Assembly: GCF_900188205.1 (NCBI RefSeq)
Contig: NZ_FZOH01000008.1
Span: 124,001-188,000 of the forward strand
DNA length: 64,000 nucleotides
Origin: Geodermatophilus saharensis
Lineage (GTDB): Bacteria > Actinomycetota > Actinomycetes > Mycobacteriales > Geodermatophilaceae
Direction: 5' to 3'
The notes beneath the pieces were generated by a model, which saw only the letters and a list, made by a program, of their open reading frames with translations, was not told where the DNA came from and searched no databases. The number at the start of each line of letters is the position of its first letter. Position 1 is the first letter of the stretch. This document shows positions 15,994 through 23,936 of this stretch, in pieces. A program made the translations under genes and the position numbers.

Positions 15994-16455
15994 TCAGCCG
16001 GCGGCGACCTGCCCGACGTGCGCCGGCAGCTTGTCGAGCTCGCCGTCGACGGTGTCGCGCACCATGCGCTGCAGGGCCGAGCGGGTGAACCGGTCGGCCA
16101 GCCGCACGCGGCGCGGCTCGTGGGTGAGGGTGATGGTGACCCGCGTGGCGCCGGGGCCGGCGTCGGCCAGCTCGATGCGCGTCGTCCAGGTCTCGGGCGT
16201 GAGCTCCAGCCGGGTGGTGACCACCCGCTCGGGCTCCCACTCGACGATCTCCCCCCGCGGGGCACCCGAGCGGGGGGTGGCGCCGTCGGCGAGCCGGCCC
16301 GGCACGCAGACGAACCGCGCGCCCTTCCCGGCAGCGTCGCCGTCCACCACGTAGGAGACGTCGCACACCGCACAGTAGGGCTCCAGCACGGCCAGCGCCC
16401 GCCACACCCTGCTGCGCGGGGCCGCCACCTCCCGGGTCCCGCTCGCCGTGGTCAC
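15994..16455 (-). CDS. SRPBCC (polyketide cyclase/START-like) family protein
   Basis: 153 residues; GTG 16455 overlaps the MarR stop by 4 bases. The opening TASGTREVAAPRSRVWRALA is typical of the SRPBCC fold, a cavity-forming helix-grip domain. The later beta strands WTTRIELADAGPGATRVTIT and the long C-terminal helix MVRDTVDGELDKLPAHV fit the family. The segment YCAVCDVSYVVDGD carries two cysteines. Ligand unknown. Coupled translation with MarR suggests it handles the ligand or its toxic product. Confidence 0.8.
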   Translation of the reverse strand: MTTASGTREVAAPRSRVWRALAVLEPYCAVCDVSYVVDGDAAGKGARFVCVPGRLADGATPRSGAPRGEIVEWEPERVVTTRLELTPETWTTRIELADAGPGATRVTITLTHEPRRVRLADRFTRSALQRMVRDTVDGELDKLPAHVGQVAAG

Positions 16456-16919
16456 CCCTCGACGGTAACCGGGCAACCGCCCGCGCCCGGCCGGGACGCG
16501 AGGTCGGCCAGCACGCCCCGGGCGACGGCGTAGCGCTCGGGGCCCACCCGCTGCGCCCAGTCCTGCTCCACCGCGGCCAGCCGGTCGCGGGCGGCGTCGT
16601 TGACCTCCCGCCCGCGGTCGGTCAGCCGGACCAGCCGCGCCCGCCGGTCACCGGGGTCGGGCACCACCTCGACGTACCCGCCGGCCTCCAGGGGCGCGAG
16701 CGCCTGGGCCAGCGCCTGCTTGGTCAGGCCGCTGTCGACGGTCATCCGGCTCAGCCGCTCCCCCTCGGGGGGCAGCAGGGACAGCAGCCGGTAGTGGCGC
16801 ATCCGCAGCCCCGGGAAGCGCGCCTCACTGAGCGCGTACAGGTCGTCGCGGACCCGGCTCATCGCCGTCTCGAGCAGGGCGGTGACGAGGGGCGGAAACC
16901 CGTTGACGGGATCGGACAA
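16452..16919 (-). CDS. MarR-family transcriptional regulator
   Basis: 155 residues from TTG 16919; an internal ATG (MSRVRDDLY) is a possible alternative. The winged-helix region LSRMTVDSGLTKQALAQALAPLEAGGYVEV ends in the wing PDPGDRRARLVRLTDRG, the typical MarR D-x-R-x-R signature. It probably binds the repeated sites at 16917-16961 and represses itself, its SRPBCC partner and perhaps the divergent phosphotransferase. Confidence 0.9.
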   Translation of the reverse strand: MSDPVNGFPPLVTALLETAMSRVRDDLYALSEARFPGLRMRHYRLLSLLPPEGERLSRMTVDSGLTKQALAQALAPLEAGGYVEVVPDPGDRRARLVRLTDRGREVNDAARDRLAAVEQDWAQRVGPERYAVARGVLADLASRPGAGGCPVTVEG

Positions 16920-16961
16920 GTTGCTTCACCATCACCCTCGTCAGACAAGCGGCTTGACCAT
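16917..16961. promoter_or_regulatory. Candidate MarR operator: two direct repeats
   Basis: CAAGTTGCTTCACCAT (16917-16932) and CAAGCGGCTTGACCAT (16946-16961) are direct repeats 29 bases apart; the second contains the inverted repeat CAAGCGGCTTG. The first covers the MarR start codon. The divergent phosphotransferase starts 19 bases after the second, so both genes could be controlled. Confidence 0.55.
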
Positions 16962-16979
16962 TCTCCCACGGAGCCCGCG

Positions 16980-18146
16980 ATGACGACCTCCCCCCGGCGC
17001 GCGACGACGGGAGGCGAGCTGCCCGGCGGGGCCGGCGTCGCCGACCTGCTGCCCGGACTGCGCCGCTGGACCGCCGACCCCGGGCTCGAGGTGGACGCGG
17101 TCACCTGCCGGCCCCTCCCCCACGACATCAGCGCACCCACGACCCGCGGCCTCACGCGGGTGCGGGTCGAGGGTCGCGACGGGGCGGGGCGGCCGGTGGT
17201 GCTGCGCCTGGTGGCCAAGGAGCTGCAGTCGGCCCGGTACGGCCTGCCGCCGCAGGTGCCCGACGACGCGCGGGCGCACCTGGACGCGACCATCCCGTGG
17301 CGTCTGGAGGCCGACGTCCTCGCCGCCGGCGTCGCCGAGTGCGCGCCGCCGGGCCTGCGGCCCCCGACCGTGGTCGCGGTGCACGAGCAGCCCGGTGACC
17401 GGCTGACGCTGTGGTTCGAGGACGCCGACCCCGTCGACGCCCCGTGGACGGCGGAGGACACCGTGCGCGCCGCCGAGGCGCTCGGCCGGCTGGCCGCCCG
17501 CCGCCGGGGACACCCGTGGCCGCCCATGCCGGGCGGGGACTTCCTCACCGTCTACCGCGACGAGCAGCTCGGCAGCTGGGCGGTCCCCTGGCTGCTCGAC
17601 GACGGCACCTGGACCTCACCGGTCATGCAGGTCCCCGAGGTCGCGGCCCTGCGCGCGGAGGTTTGCGCGCTGACCGCCCGCGTGACCGGCCTGCACGCCC
17701 GGCTGGCGCCCCTGCCGGTGCTGCCGAGCCACGGGGACGCGACCCCCATGAACCTGCTGCGCCCCTCGGCCGCGCCGGACACGTTCGTGCTCGTCGACTG
17801 GGCGATGGCCGGGCCGGCACCGGCCGGCTTCGACCTCGTGCCGCTGCTCTTCGGCCGGGCCGAGTGCGGGGGCGGGCCGGCCGACGAGGTGCCGGGCCTG
17901 CTCGGCCCCGCCGTCGCCGCCTACGTGCGGGGACTGGCCGCCGAGGGGGTGGCCGTCCCCGCCGAGGAGGTGGAGACCGGCGTGCTGCTGGCGGCACTGC
18001 TGCGCTACCCCTGCACCGGCATGCCCCTGCACGTGCTGTTCGAGCCGGTCACCGACGAGCTGCTCGGCTACGCCGCCCGGCGCGCCGGCTTCGTCCGGAT
18101 GGTCCTCGACCTCGAGCCCCGCCTGACCGCGCTCAGCGGCCGGTGA
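16980..18146 (+). CDS. Phosphotransferase (APH/choline-kinase-like fold)
   Basis: 388 residues from ATG 16980 with GGAG upstream. The kinase-like catalytic loop HGDATPMNLL (about residues 250-259) is followed by the metal aspartate in VLVDWAMAGP, as in aminoglycoside phosphotransferase family enzymes. The N-terminal part has the ATP-lobe strand VVLRLVAKEL. Resistance cannot be inferred: this fold covers many small-molecule kinases. The C-terminal end overlaps the convergent GntR gene by 14 bases. Confidence 0.8.
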   Translation: MTTSPRRATTGGELPGGAGVADLLPGLRRWTADPGLEVDAVTCRPLPHDISAPTTRGLTRVRVEGRDGAGRPVVLRLVAKELQSARYGLPPQVPDDARAHLDATIPWRLEADVLAAGVAECAPPGLRPPTVVAVHEQPGDRLTLWFEDADPVDAPWTAEDTVRAAEALGRLAARRRGHPWPPMPGGDFLTVYRDEQLGSWAVPWLLDDGTWTSPVMQVPEVAALRAEVCALTARVTGLHARLAPLPVLPSHGDATPMNLLRPSAAPDTFVLVDWAMAGPAPAGFDLVPLLFGRAECGGGPADEVPGLLGPAVAAYVRGLAAEGVAVPAEEVETGVLLAALLRYPCTGMPLHVLFEPVTDELLGYAARRAGFVRMVLDLEPRLTALSGR

Positions 18147-18873
18147 CGGAGACCTCGAACTCGACCTGGCTCACGTCGGGGCGCAGCCGCGAGAAGCTGT
18201 GCACCAGGGGGCGCCCGTCGCTGTCGCGCACGGTGGTGCGGACGACCAGCAGCGGCGAGCCGGCGGCGACCTGCAGCAGCTCGGCCTCGTCCGGGGCGGC
18301 GGTGCCGACGTCGACGACGATCCGCGCGTGGGCGAGGTCGGCGCCGTACTCGCGGCGCAGGAACTCGTAGAGCGAGCCCTCGCTGAAGTCCTCGACGGCG
18401 GCCTCGGGGTAGCGGTCGGCGGGCAGGAAGCTGTGCGCCACGTGGTTGGGGGCGCCGTCGACGCTGCGCAGCCGCTCGAGCTCGACGACGTCCTGGGCGA
18501 CGTCGAGGGCGAGCTCGGCGGCGACCGGCGGCGGCGCGGGGACCACCCGCTGCCGGAGCACCGTGGTGCCCACCTGCGCGCCCTGCTCGGCCATCACCGA
18601 GCTCCACCCGGCGATGCGGTGCACGAAGCTCTCGCGGTACTCGTGCCGGATGGCCGGCCGGGTGACGTAGGTGCCGCGGCCCTGCTCGCGCACCAGGTGC
18701 CCGTCGGTGACCAGCCCGTCGACGGCGCGGCGCAGCGTGATCCGGCTGACCCCGTACTCGGCGCACAGCACCGGCTCGGGGGGCAGCAGCGCCCCCTCGG
18801 GCAGCGCGGCCACCCGGCGCCGCAGGTGCTCCCGGACCGAGAGGTACTTCGGTCCCGCCGTCGCTGCCGTCAC
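18133..18873 (-). CDS. GntR-family regulator, HutC subfamily (UTRA domain)
   Basis: 246 residues from GTG 18873. The N-terminal winged helix contains LPPEPVLCAEYGVSRITLRRA and REQGRGTYVTRP, the classical GntR signature. Residues from about 80 form a UTRA ligand-binding domain (SSVMAEQGAQVGTTVLRQR, LERLRSVDGAPNHVAHSFLP, VRTTVRDSDGRPLVHSFSRL). UTRA regulators usually sense sugars or amino-acid catabolites. No obvious catabolic operon adjoins, so the regulon is unknown. Confidence 0.92.
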   Translation of the reverse strand: MTAATAGPKYLSVREHLRRRVAALPEGALLPPEPVLCAEYGVSRITLRRAVDGLVTDGHLVREQGRGTYVTRPAIRHEYRESFVHRIAGWSSVMAEQGAQVGTTVLRQRVVPAPPPVAAELALDVAQDVVELERLRSVDGAPNHVAHSFLPADRYPEAAVEDFSEGSLYEFLRREYGADLAHARIVVDVGTAAPDEAELLQVAAGSPLLVVRTTVRDSDGRPLVHSFSRLRPDVSQVEFEVSVTGR

Positions 18874-18895
18874 GCCCGCCAGCGTAGGCGGGGGA

Positions 18896-18930
18896 AGACG
18901 TCTGCGGACGTCATGTCGTATGAGACGTCT
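18896..18930. promoter_or_regulatory. Candidate GntR operator: three GACGTC boxes
   Basis: AGACGTCT at 18896-18903, GACGTC at 18907-18912 and AGACGTCT at 18923-18930 lie 23-57 bases before the GntR start. The two outer 8-bp palindromes are identical and 27 bases apart. Probably the autoregulatory site. Confidence 0.5.
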
Positions 18931-18937
18931 CTCCCGT

Positions 18938-20263
18938 TCACCCTCGCGGGGCGCGGAGCTCGATCACGGTGACCTCCGGCCGGGCGCCGACCCGCATCTG
19001 CGGGCCCCAGTTGCCCGCCCCGGCCGTCACGTAGAGCTGGGTGTCGCCGTGGCGGGACAGCCCCTCGACGGCGGGCTGGTCCAGCCGGATGGCGTAGTCG
19101 AAGGGCCACAGCTGACCGCCGTGGGTGTGGCCGGACAGCTGCAGGTCGACCCCGGCGGCCCGGGCCTGCTCCACCTGCACCGGCTGGTGGGCGAGCAGCA
19201 CGACGGGGGTGGCGTCGTCCCGGCCGTCGAGGGCGGCCTCGACGTCGGCGCCGTGGCCCGGCAGGCCCGAGGACGCCGCCGTGCGGTCGTCGATGCCGGC
19301 CAGGTCGAGGCTCGCCCCGCCCCGGCGGATGGCCACCCGCTCGTTGCGCAGCACGTCGATGCCGAGGGTGGGCAGGTGCCGCAACCAGGCCTCGGTGTCG
19401 ACGAAGTACTCGTGGTTGCCGGTGACGAAGAAGACGCCCTGCGCGCTGACCAGGTCGGCCAACGGCGCCGCCTCCCCGCGCAGCTCGTCGACCTCGCCGT
19501 CGACCAGGTCGCCGACGATGGCCACGACGTCGGGCCGCTGGGCGTTGACGGTCTCGACCACCCGCTCGAAGCGCCGGCCGCCGTAGGTCGCCGACAGGTG
19601 CCCGTCGGAGAAGGTGACGATGCGCAGCCCGTCCAGCGCCGGGTCCAGCCGCGGCAGGGTGACCGGCACCCGGCGCACGACCGGCGCGGAGTTGGCGAGG
19701 TAGGCGCCGGTGCCGGCCGTGCCCAGCGCCACCGCGCCGGCCGTGACGGCGAGGCCGCGGGCGAGGAACAGCCGCCGGGAGGGCAGAAGGACCCCGTCCT
19801 CCTCACCGCTCGCAGGCTCGCGGCGAGCCTCTGGACGGGGCCGACCCGGCTCGGCGGCCGCGGCCGGGCCGCCGGCGGGGACGGGGTCCGGGACCGGGTC
19901 CGGAGCGGCGGCGGGCGCGCGCCGGCGGTCGCGCAGGCGCAGCAGCAGCCGCACGGGCTCGAGGGCCAGCAGCGCGAGGAACAGGTAGAAGGCGATCCCC
20001 AGCCAACTGTAGCCGGCCCAGGCCACGACCGCCTCGGCATCCGACGGCAGCGCGCGCCGCAGCAGCACGGCGCCGGCCGGCAGCAGCGCGAGGACGACGG
20101 TGAGCAGCGTCAGCCGCCGGCGCAGCCGCCCGGGCACGGTGGTGCCGCGGACCAGCCGCCACCACAGGTAGGCGTGCAGCAGGAGCATCGCCACGAGGAC
20201 GACCGTGCCGAAGCCGAGCAGCGCGATCAGGGACAGTTGAAGGACCTCCTCGCCCCCCACCAC
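18938..20263 (-). CDS. Membrane-anchored metallophosphoesterase (YkuE-like)
   Basis: About 441 residues. The start is uncertain: GTG 20263 or 20260 lie inside a repeat copy, while a CTG at 20236 has a better ribosome site (AGGAGG). Three to four N-terminal helices are followed by a Pro/Ala-rich linker and a Tat-like segment SRRLFLARGLAVTAGAVALG. The calcineurin-type catalytic domain follows: FSDGHLS, VGDLVDGEVDEL, TGNHEYFVD, LLAHQP and LSGHTHGGQ carry the metal ligands. YkuE-type enzymes are exported phosphoesterases. The linker (EARREPASGEED) is encoded by an in-frame copy of the interspersed repeat. Confidence 0.85.
   Translation of the reverse strand: MVGGEEVLQLSLIALLGFGTVVLVAMLLLHAYLWWRLVRGTTVPGRLRRRLTLLTVVLALLPAGAVLLRRALPSDAEAVVAWAGYSWLGIAFYLFLALLALEPVRLLLRLRDRRRAPAAAPDPVPDPVPAGGPAAAAEPGRPRPEARREPASGEEDGVLLPSRRLFLARGLAVTAGAVALGTAGTGAYLANSAPVVRRVPVTLPRLDPALDGLRIVTFSDGHLSATYGGRRFERVVETVNAQRPDVVAIVGDLVDGEVDELRGEAAPLADLVSAQGVFFVTGNHEYFVDTEAWLRHLPTLGIDVLRNERVAIRRGGASLDLAGIDDRTAASSGLPGHGADVEAALDGRDDATPVVLLAHQPVQVEQARAAGVDLQLSGHTHGGQLWPFDYAIRLDQPAVEGLSRHGDTQLYVTAGAGNWGPQMRVGARPEVTVIELRAPRG
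19786..19843 (+). repeat. Interspersed ~60-bp repeat, copy 5 (inside the metallophosphoesterase frame)
   Basis: GAAGGACCCC, then CACCGCTCGCAGGCTCGCGG and a terminal hairpin-like GACGGGGCC, in the plus orientation, opposite to the gene. The polycytosine block of other copies is replaced by TCCTCCT. It keeps the reading frame and codes for part of the hydrophilic linker between the membrane part and the Tat-like helix. Confidence 0.6.
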
Positions 20264-20300
20264 TCGCAGGCTCGCGGCGGGACCCTGCGAGCAGGCCGCC
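20239..20300 (+). repeat. Interspersed ~60-bp repeat, copy 4 (between CYTH-CHAD and metallophosphoesterase)
   Basis: GAAGGACCTCCTCGCCCCCC, then CACTCGCAGGCTCGCGG and GGGACCCTGC, in the plus orientation, opposite to both flanking genes. It fills the gap and overlaps the start region of the metallophosphoesterase; its complement supplies an AGGAGG. Confidence 0.7.
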
Positions 20301-20328
20301 CGGGAGGGCAGGTCGGACAGCCGACAGG

Positions 20329-21948
20329 TTACGCGCGGACGGCGGCCTTCACGGCGGCGCGCAGGGTCGGCTCCAGCGCCCAGAACGCGCGGTCGGCCCG
20401 CTCGGCGCGGGCCTCCTCGAGGGCGTGCAGCCGGCCGTAGGTGAAGGTGTCCTCCCCCGCGCCGGAGGCCGCGGCGGCCAGCCGGGTGCACCACTGGCGG
20501 GTGACCACGGTGTCCTGCGCCTCGCCGAGCACGTCCTGGACCTGCTTCATGCAGGTGACCAGCGCCTCGGCGGGCGCGCCGAGCACCGGTGCGGCGACCT
20601 CGGCGGTGTAGCGGACCCGCTTGGCCGCCTTGCGCGCCTCGTGCAGGGCGTGCTCGGCGTCGTCGTCGTGGACCTCCTCCTGGGCCCCGCGGGCGCGCGC
20701 CTCGTCGATGCGGGCGGACAGGCGCCGGCCGGTGCGCCGGACCGCGTCTGTGAGCACCGCCCGCGCCGGCTCGCCGGCGGCCGCGGCCAGCGGCGGGTCG
20801 GCCAGCAGCGCGTCGAGGGAGTCCAGCAGCGCCAGGTGGCGCTTGTCCGACAGCGCCCGGACGGCCGCCTTGCGCCCCCGCTCGACGTCGGCCACCTCGG
20901 TGGAGCGCAGCCGCGCGGACACCGGCCCGCGGACCAGGTCGACCGGCTGGGTGGCCACGACCGCCCGCAGGTGCTCGAGGGCCACCTCGCCGTCACGGGC
21001 GCCGGAGAGCGCGGCGCCGATCCACCGCAGCTCGTCACGCACGGGGTCGGTGGCGGTGCGGTCGAGGACGGGCCGGAAGGCGGCGAGGATGCTGCGCAGC
21101 CGCCGGCAGGCCACCCGCAGGTCGTGGACGCCCTCGGGGTCGCCGGTGCGCACGCCGATGTCGGCGACCTGCAGCGCCTGGACCTGGGCGCGCAGGGCGC
21201 CCAGGACGACGTCGGCCGCGGTCGGGCCGGGGCCGCCGTCGTCCCGCCTCTTCCCCTTCTTCTTCCGGCCCTTGGCGGGCTCCGGCGCCGGGGGTGCGGC
21301 GGGGACGGCCGGGGCGGGGGTGAGCGCGGCGAGCCGGCCGGCCAGGACCCGGGACAGCTTGGACGGCGAGTCCGAGGGCCGGATGCCCGCCGCGGCCAGG
21401 GCCTCGGTGACGGCGTCGAGCAGCGCCTCGTCGCCGTCGACGAGCTCCACCTCCAGCTCGCGCCAGGTGGTGACCTCGGCCGGGGAGGCCGGGTCGGGCG
21501 CCAGCGCGGTCCCGGTGACGGTGTCGGCGGCGACCTGGGCCAGCACGCGGCCCTCGCCGTCGCGCAGGTCGGTCACCAGCCGCGTCGTCTGGAGGGTGGC
21601 GACCGGCTCGGGGCGCGCCCCCCGCAGGACGGCGGTGACCGGCTCGGTCACCGCCTTGGGCACGACCGTGCGCCGCACCCCGAGCGGGGCGTGCACCTCC
21701 CGCCGCGAGCCCGCGACGGCGGTGGGCAGCTTGAGGTGCCAGCCGGCGTCGGTGCCGCCGGTGCGCCGGCGCAGGGTGATCCGCGCGCGGGCCAGCCGCA
21801 GGTCGGGCGTGTCGAAGTAGGTCGCGTCGAGCTCCTGCGTCCCCGCGTCCTCGGTGGTGACCACGCCGCCGACCCCGGTCAGGTCGGGCAGGACGGCGTC
21901 CGGCCCGGCCTCGAACTTGCGCTCGACCTCGAGTTGCACGCCGCCCAC
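20329..21948 (-). CDS. CYTH and CHAD domain protein
   Basis: 539 residues from GTG 21948 with GGAGG upstream. The N-terminal CYTH domain (1-210) starts with the ExExK motif in LEVERKFE (residues 6-13), the metal/triphosphate-binding signature. A Lys/Arg-rich linker (KGRKKKGKRRDD) follows. The CHAD domain (about 270-539) is helical with conserved basic histidine/arginine residues (EGVHDLRVACRRLRSI, HEARKAAKRVRYTAE). CHAD domains bind polyphosphate and CYTH enzymes hydrolyse triphosphates, so a role in polyphosphate metabolism is likely. Confidence 0.93.
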   Translation of the reverse strand: MGGVQLEVERKFEAGPDAVLPDLTGVGGVVTTEDAGTQELDATYFDTPDLRLARARITLRRRTGGTDAGWHLKLPTAVAGSRREVHAPLGVRRTVVPKAVTEPVTAVLRGARPEPVATLQTTRLVTDLRDGEGRVLAQVAADTVTGTALAPDPASPAEVTTWRELEVELVDGDEALLDAVTEALAAAGIRPSDSPSKLSRVLAGRLAALTPAPAVPAAPPAPEPAKGRKKKGKRRDDGGPGPTAADVVLGALRAQVQALQVADIGVRTGDPEGVHDLRVACRRLRSILAAFRPVLDRTATDPVRDELRWIGAALSGARDGEVALEHLRAVVATQPVDLVRGPVSARLRSTEVADVERGRKAAVRALSDKRHLALLDSLDALLADPPLAAAAGEPARAVLTDAVRRTGRRLSARIDEARARGAQEEVHDDDAEHALHEARKAAKRVRYTAEVAAPVLGAPAEALVTCMKQVQDVLGEAQDTVVTRQWCTRLAAAASGAGEDTFTYGRLHALEEARAERADRAFWALEPTLRAAVKAAVRA

Positions 21949-22076
21949 GTCGTCCTCCTCCACCGGGTCTGCTCCCGTGTCGACCGTAGGCGTGAGCGGG
22001 GTGTCGCGGCACGCCGGACCGGGCATGCCCTCGCCGGTGGACCGCCAGAGCAGGCGATCCGGAGGAGGCGAGCACC

Positions 22077-23153
22077 GTGTTGAGCGAGCGAGACCTGTCC
22101 GCGGCGATCGGGAGCACGGCACACGGGCCGGACGGCGAGAAGATCGGGACGGTCGAGAGCTTCTTCGTCGACGACCGCACGGGCGCCCCGACCTGGGTGG
22201 CCGTCAGCACGGGGCTGTTCGGCACGCGCCACTCCATCGTCCCGGCGACCGAGGCCACCTTCACCGACGGCGTGCTGCAGGTGCCCGTGAGCAAGGACGC
22301 CGTCAAGCACGCCCCGGCCATCGGCGGGGACCACCTGAGCCCGGAGGAGGAGGCCGAGCTGCGCCGGCACTACGGCGTGGGTGCGGGCGTCGGTACGGGC
22401 GTCGGCACGGACGGGCCGGCCGCGGCCGGCGGCCCGGTCCCGCCCGTCCCCGGCGCGCAGCCGGACGGCGGGACGTACGCCGCCCCGGGGACCGCGGCCG
22501 CCGGCACGGCCGTGACCGACCCCGGCACCCGGCCGGTGCCGCCGCCGGCGACCGACGTCCGCACCGGCACCGAGCAGGCCGCGCCGCCCCCGGCCACCCA
22601 CCACACCCCGCAGCACGCCTCGCAGCACGGGATGACCGACGGCGCGATGACCCGCAGCGAGGAGCAGCTGCGGGTGGGCACCCAGCAGGTCGCCGCCACC
22701 CGCGTCCGGGTGGTCAAGTACGTGGTCACCGAGGAGGTGCAGGTGACCGTCCCGATCCGGCGCGAGGAGATCCGCGTGGAGGAGGTGCCCCTCGACGCCC
22801 CCGACCCCGGCCCCGGCGAGTCGCTCGTCCCGGCCGGTGCGGCCGGCGGGGTCCCCGGCGGACCGGCCGGTGGGACGGCGGGCGTGGTCGCCGGCGGCAT
22901 GCCCGAGGAGATCGTGCTGCACGCCGAGCGCCCGGTGGTGAACGTCGAGGTCGTGCCGGTCGAGCGGGTGCGGCTGCGCACCGAGCTGGTCCCGGGCCAG
23001 GAGCGGATCACCGACCAGGTGCAGCGCGAGCAGATCGTCGTCGACCAGACCGGCTCGCCGCGTGCGACCTCGCCCCAGGGCTCCCCGCAGACGGCGCCGC
23101 AGCAGGAGTACCCGCCGCAGCAGTACCCGCAGACGTCGCCCCGGGTGTCCTGA
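22077..23153 (+). CDS. PRC-barrel and YsnF/DUF2382 domain stress protein
   Basis: 358 residues from GTG 22077 with GGAGGAGG upstream. Residues 1-85 form a PRC barrel (IGTVESFFVDDRTGAPTWVAV). A Gly/Pro/Ala-rich linker follows. The C-terminal half carries two DUF2382 pieces: KYVVTEEVQVTVPIRREEIR and ERPVVNVEVVPVERVRLRTE, typical of YsnF. The end is Gln/Pro-rich (QQEYPPQQYPQ). Such proteins are cytosolic and often stress-induced. Divergent from CYTH-CHAD. Confidence 0.9.
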   Translation: MLSERDLSAAIGSTAHGPDGEKIGTVESFFVDDRTGAPTWVAVSTGLFGTRHSIVPATEATFTDGVLQVPVSKDAVKHAPAIGGDHLSPEEEAELRRHYGVGAGVGTGVGTDGPAAAGGPVPPVPGAQPDGGTYAAPGTAAAGTAVTDPGTRPVPPPATDVRTGTEQAAPPPATHHTPQHASQHGMTDGAMTRSEEQLRVGTQQVAATRVRVVKYVVTEEVQVTVPIRREEIRVEEVPLDAPDPGPGESLVPAGAAGGVPGGPAGGTAGVVAGGMPEEIVLHAERPVVNVEVVPVERVRLRTELVPGQERITDQVQREQIVVDQTGSPRATSPQGSPQTAPQQEYPPQQYPQTSPRVS

Positions 23154-23174
23154 GCCGCCGCGCCGGCCGCCGGG

Positions 23175-23936
23175 TCAGGGACGGCGGTCGGCGAGGAAGG
23201 CGAACCGCTTGCGGGTGGCGGCCACCTCGGCGGCGTCGACGTCGGCGAGCACGAGCGTCTCGCCGCCCGCGGCGCTGGCCAGCAGCTCCCCCATCGGGCT
23301 GACCACCTGGCTGTCGCCGGCGTGCTCGAGGCCGTCGCCCCCGGTGCCCACGCGGTTGCAGGCGACCACGTAGGCCTGGTTCTCGATGGCGCGGGCGCGC
23401 AGCAGCGTCGTCCAGTGGTGCCGGCGGGGGGCCGGCCAGTTCGCCGTCACCAGGTAGACGTCGGTGTCCTCGGCCGCCGCCCAGAAGACGTTCGCGAAGC
23501 GCAGGTCGTAGCAGACGAACGGCGTGATCCGCAGTCCCCCGATCGTCACGGTGACCGGCGCCTCGCCGGCGCGGAACCGCTCGGCCTCGCCGCCGTGGGT
23601 GAACGGGTGCAGCTTGCGGTAGCGGTGCGTGGTGCCGTCGGGCCCGGCCAGGACGAGGGAGTTGAACGGCAGGTCCGAGCCGGGCGCGATCTCCGGGCAG
23701 CTGCCGGCCACCCACACGCCGTGCTCGGCGGCCCGGGCGCGCAGGAACTCCGCCGAGGGGCCGTCCTCGGGCTCGCCGATGCCGGGCGTCATGGAGAAGC
23801 CGGTGGAGAACGTCTCGCTGAGCAGGACGAACTCCGCGCCGGCCGCGGCCGCGCGGGCCACCTGCGGGGCCAGCCGGGCGTAGTTGGCCTCCCGGTCCTC
23901 CCAGACGATGTCGTGCTGCACGACCCCGAACCTCAT
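23175..23936 (-). CDS. Carbon-nitrogen hydrolase, probable omega-amidase (YafV/Nit2-like)
   Basis: 253 residues from ATG 23936. The nitrilase catalytic triad is visible: Glu in LLSETFSTGFSM, Lys in YRKLHPF and Cys in FVCYDLRFAN. The SETFSTGF/YDLRFAN context fits the YafV/Nit2 omega-amidase group, which hydrolyses alpha-ketoglutaramate or alpha-ketosuccinamate. The start overlaps the upstream aminotransferase stop by 4 bases. Together they form the transaminase/omega-amidase pair that makes glutamine-type transamination irreversible, for example in methionine salvage. Confidence 0.9.
   Translation of the reverse strand: MRFGVVQHDIVWEDREANYARLAPQVARAAAAGAEFVLLSETFSTGFSMTPGIGEPEDGPSAEFLRARAAEHGVWVAGSCPEIAPGSDLPFNSLVLAGPDGTTHRYRKLHPFTHGGEAERFRAGEAPVTVTIGGLRITPFVCYDLRFANVFWAAAEDTDVYLVTANWPAPRRHHWTTLLRARAIENQAYVVACNRVGTGGDGLEHAGDSQVVSPMGELLASAAGGETLVLADVDAAEVAATRKRFAFLADRRP

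Noticed and set aside
16980..18146. Aminoglycoside resistance gene
   Set aside because: Only the general phosphotransferase fold is visible; nothing shows antibiotic specificity.
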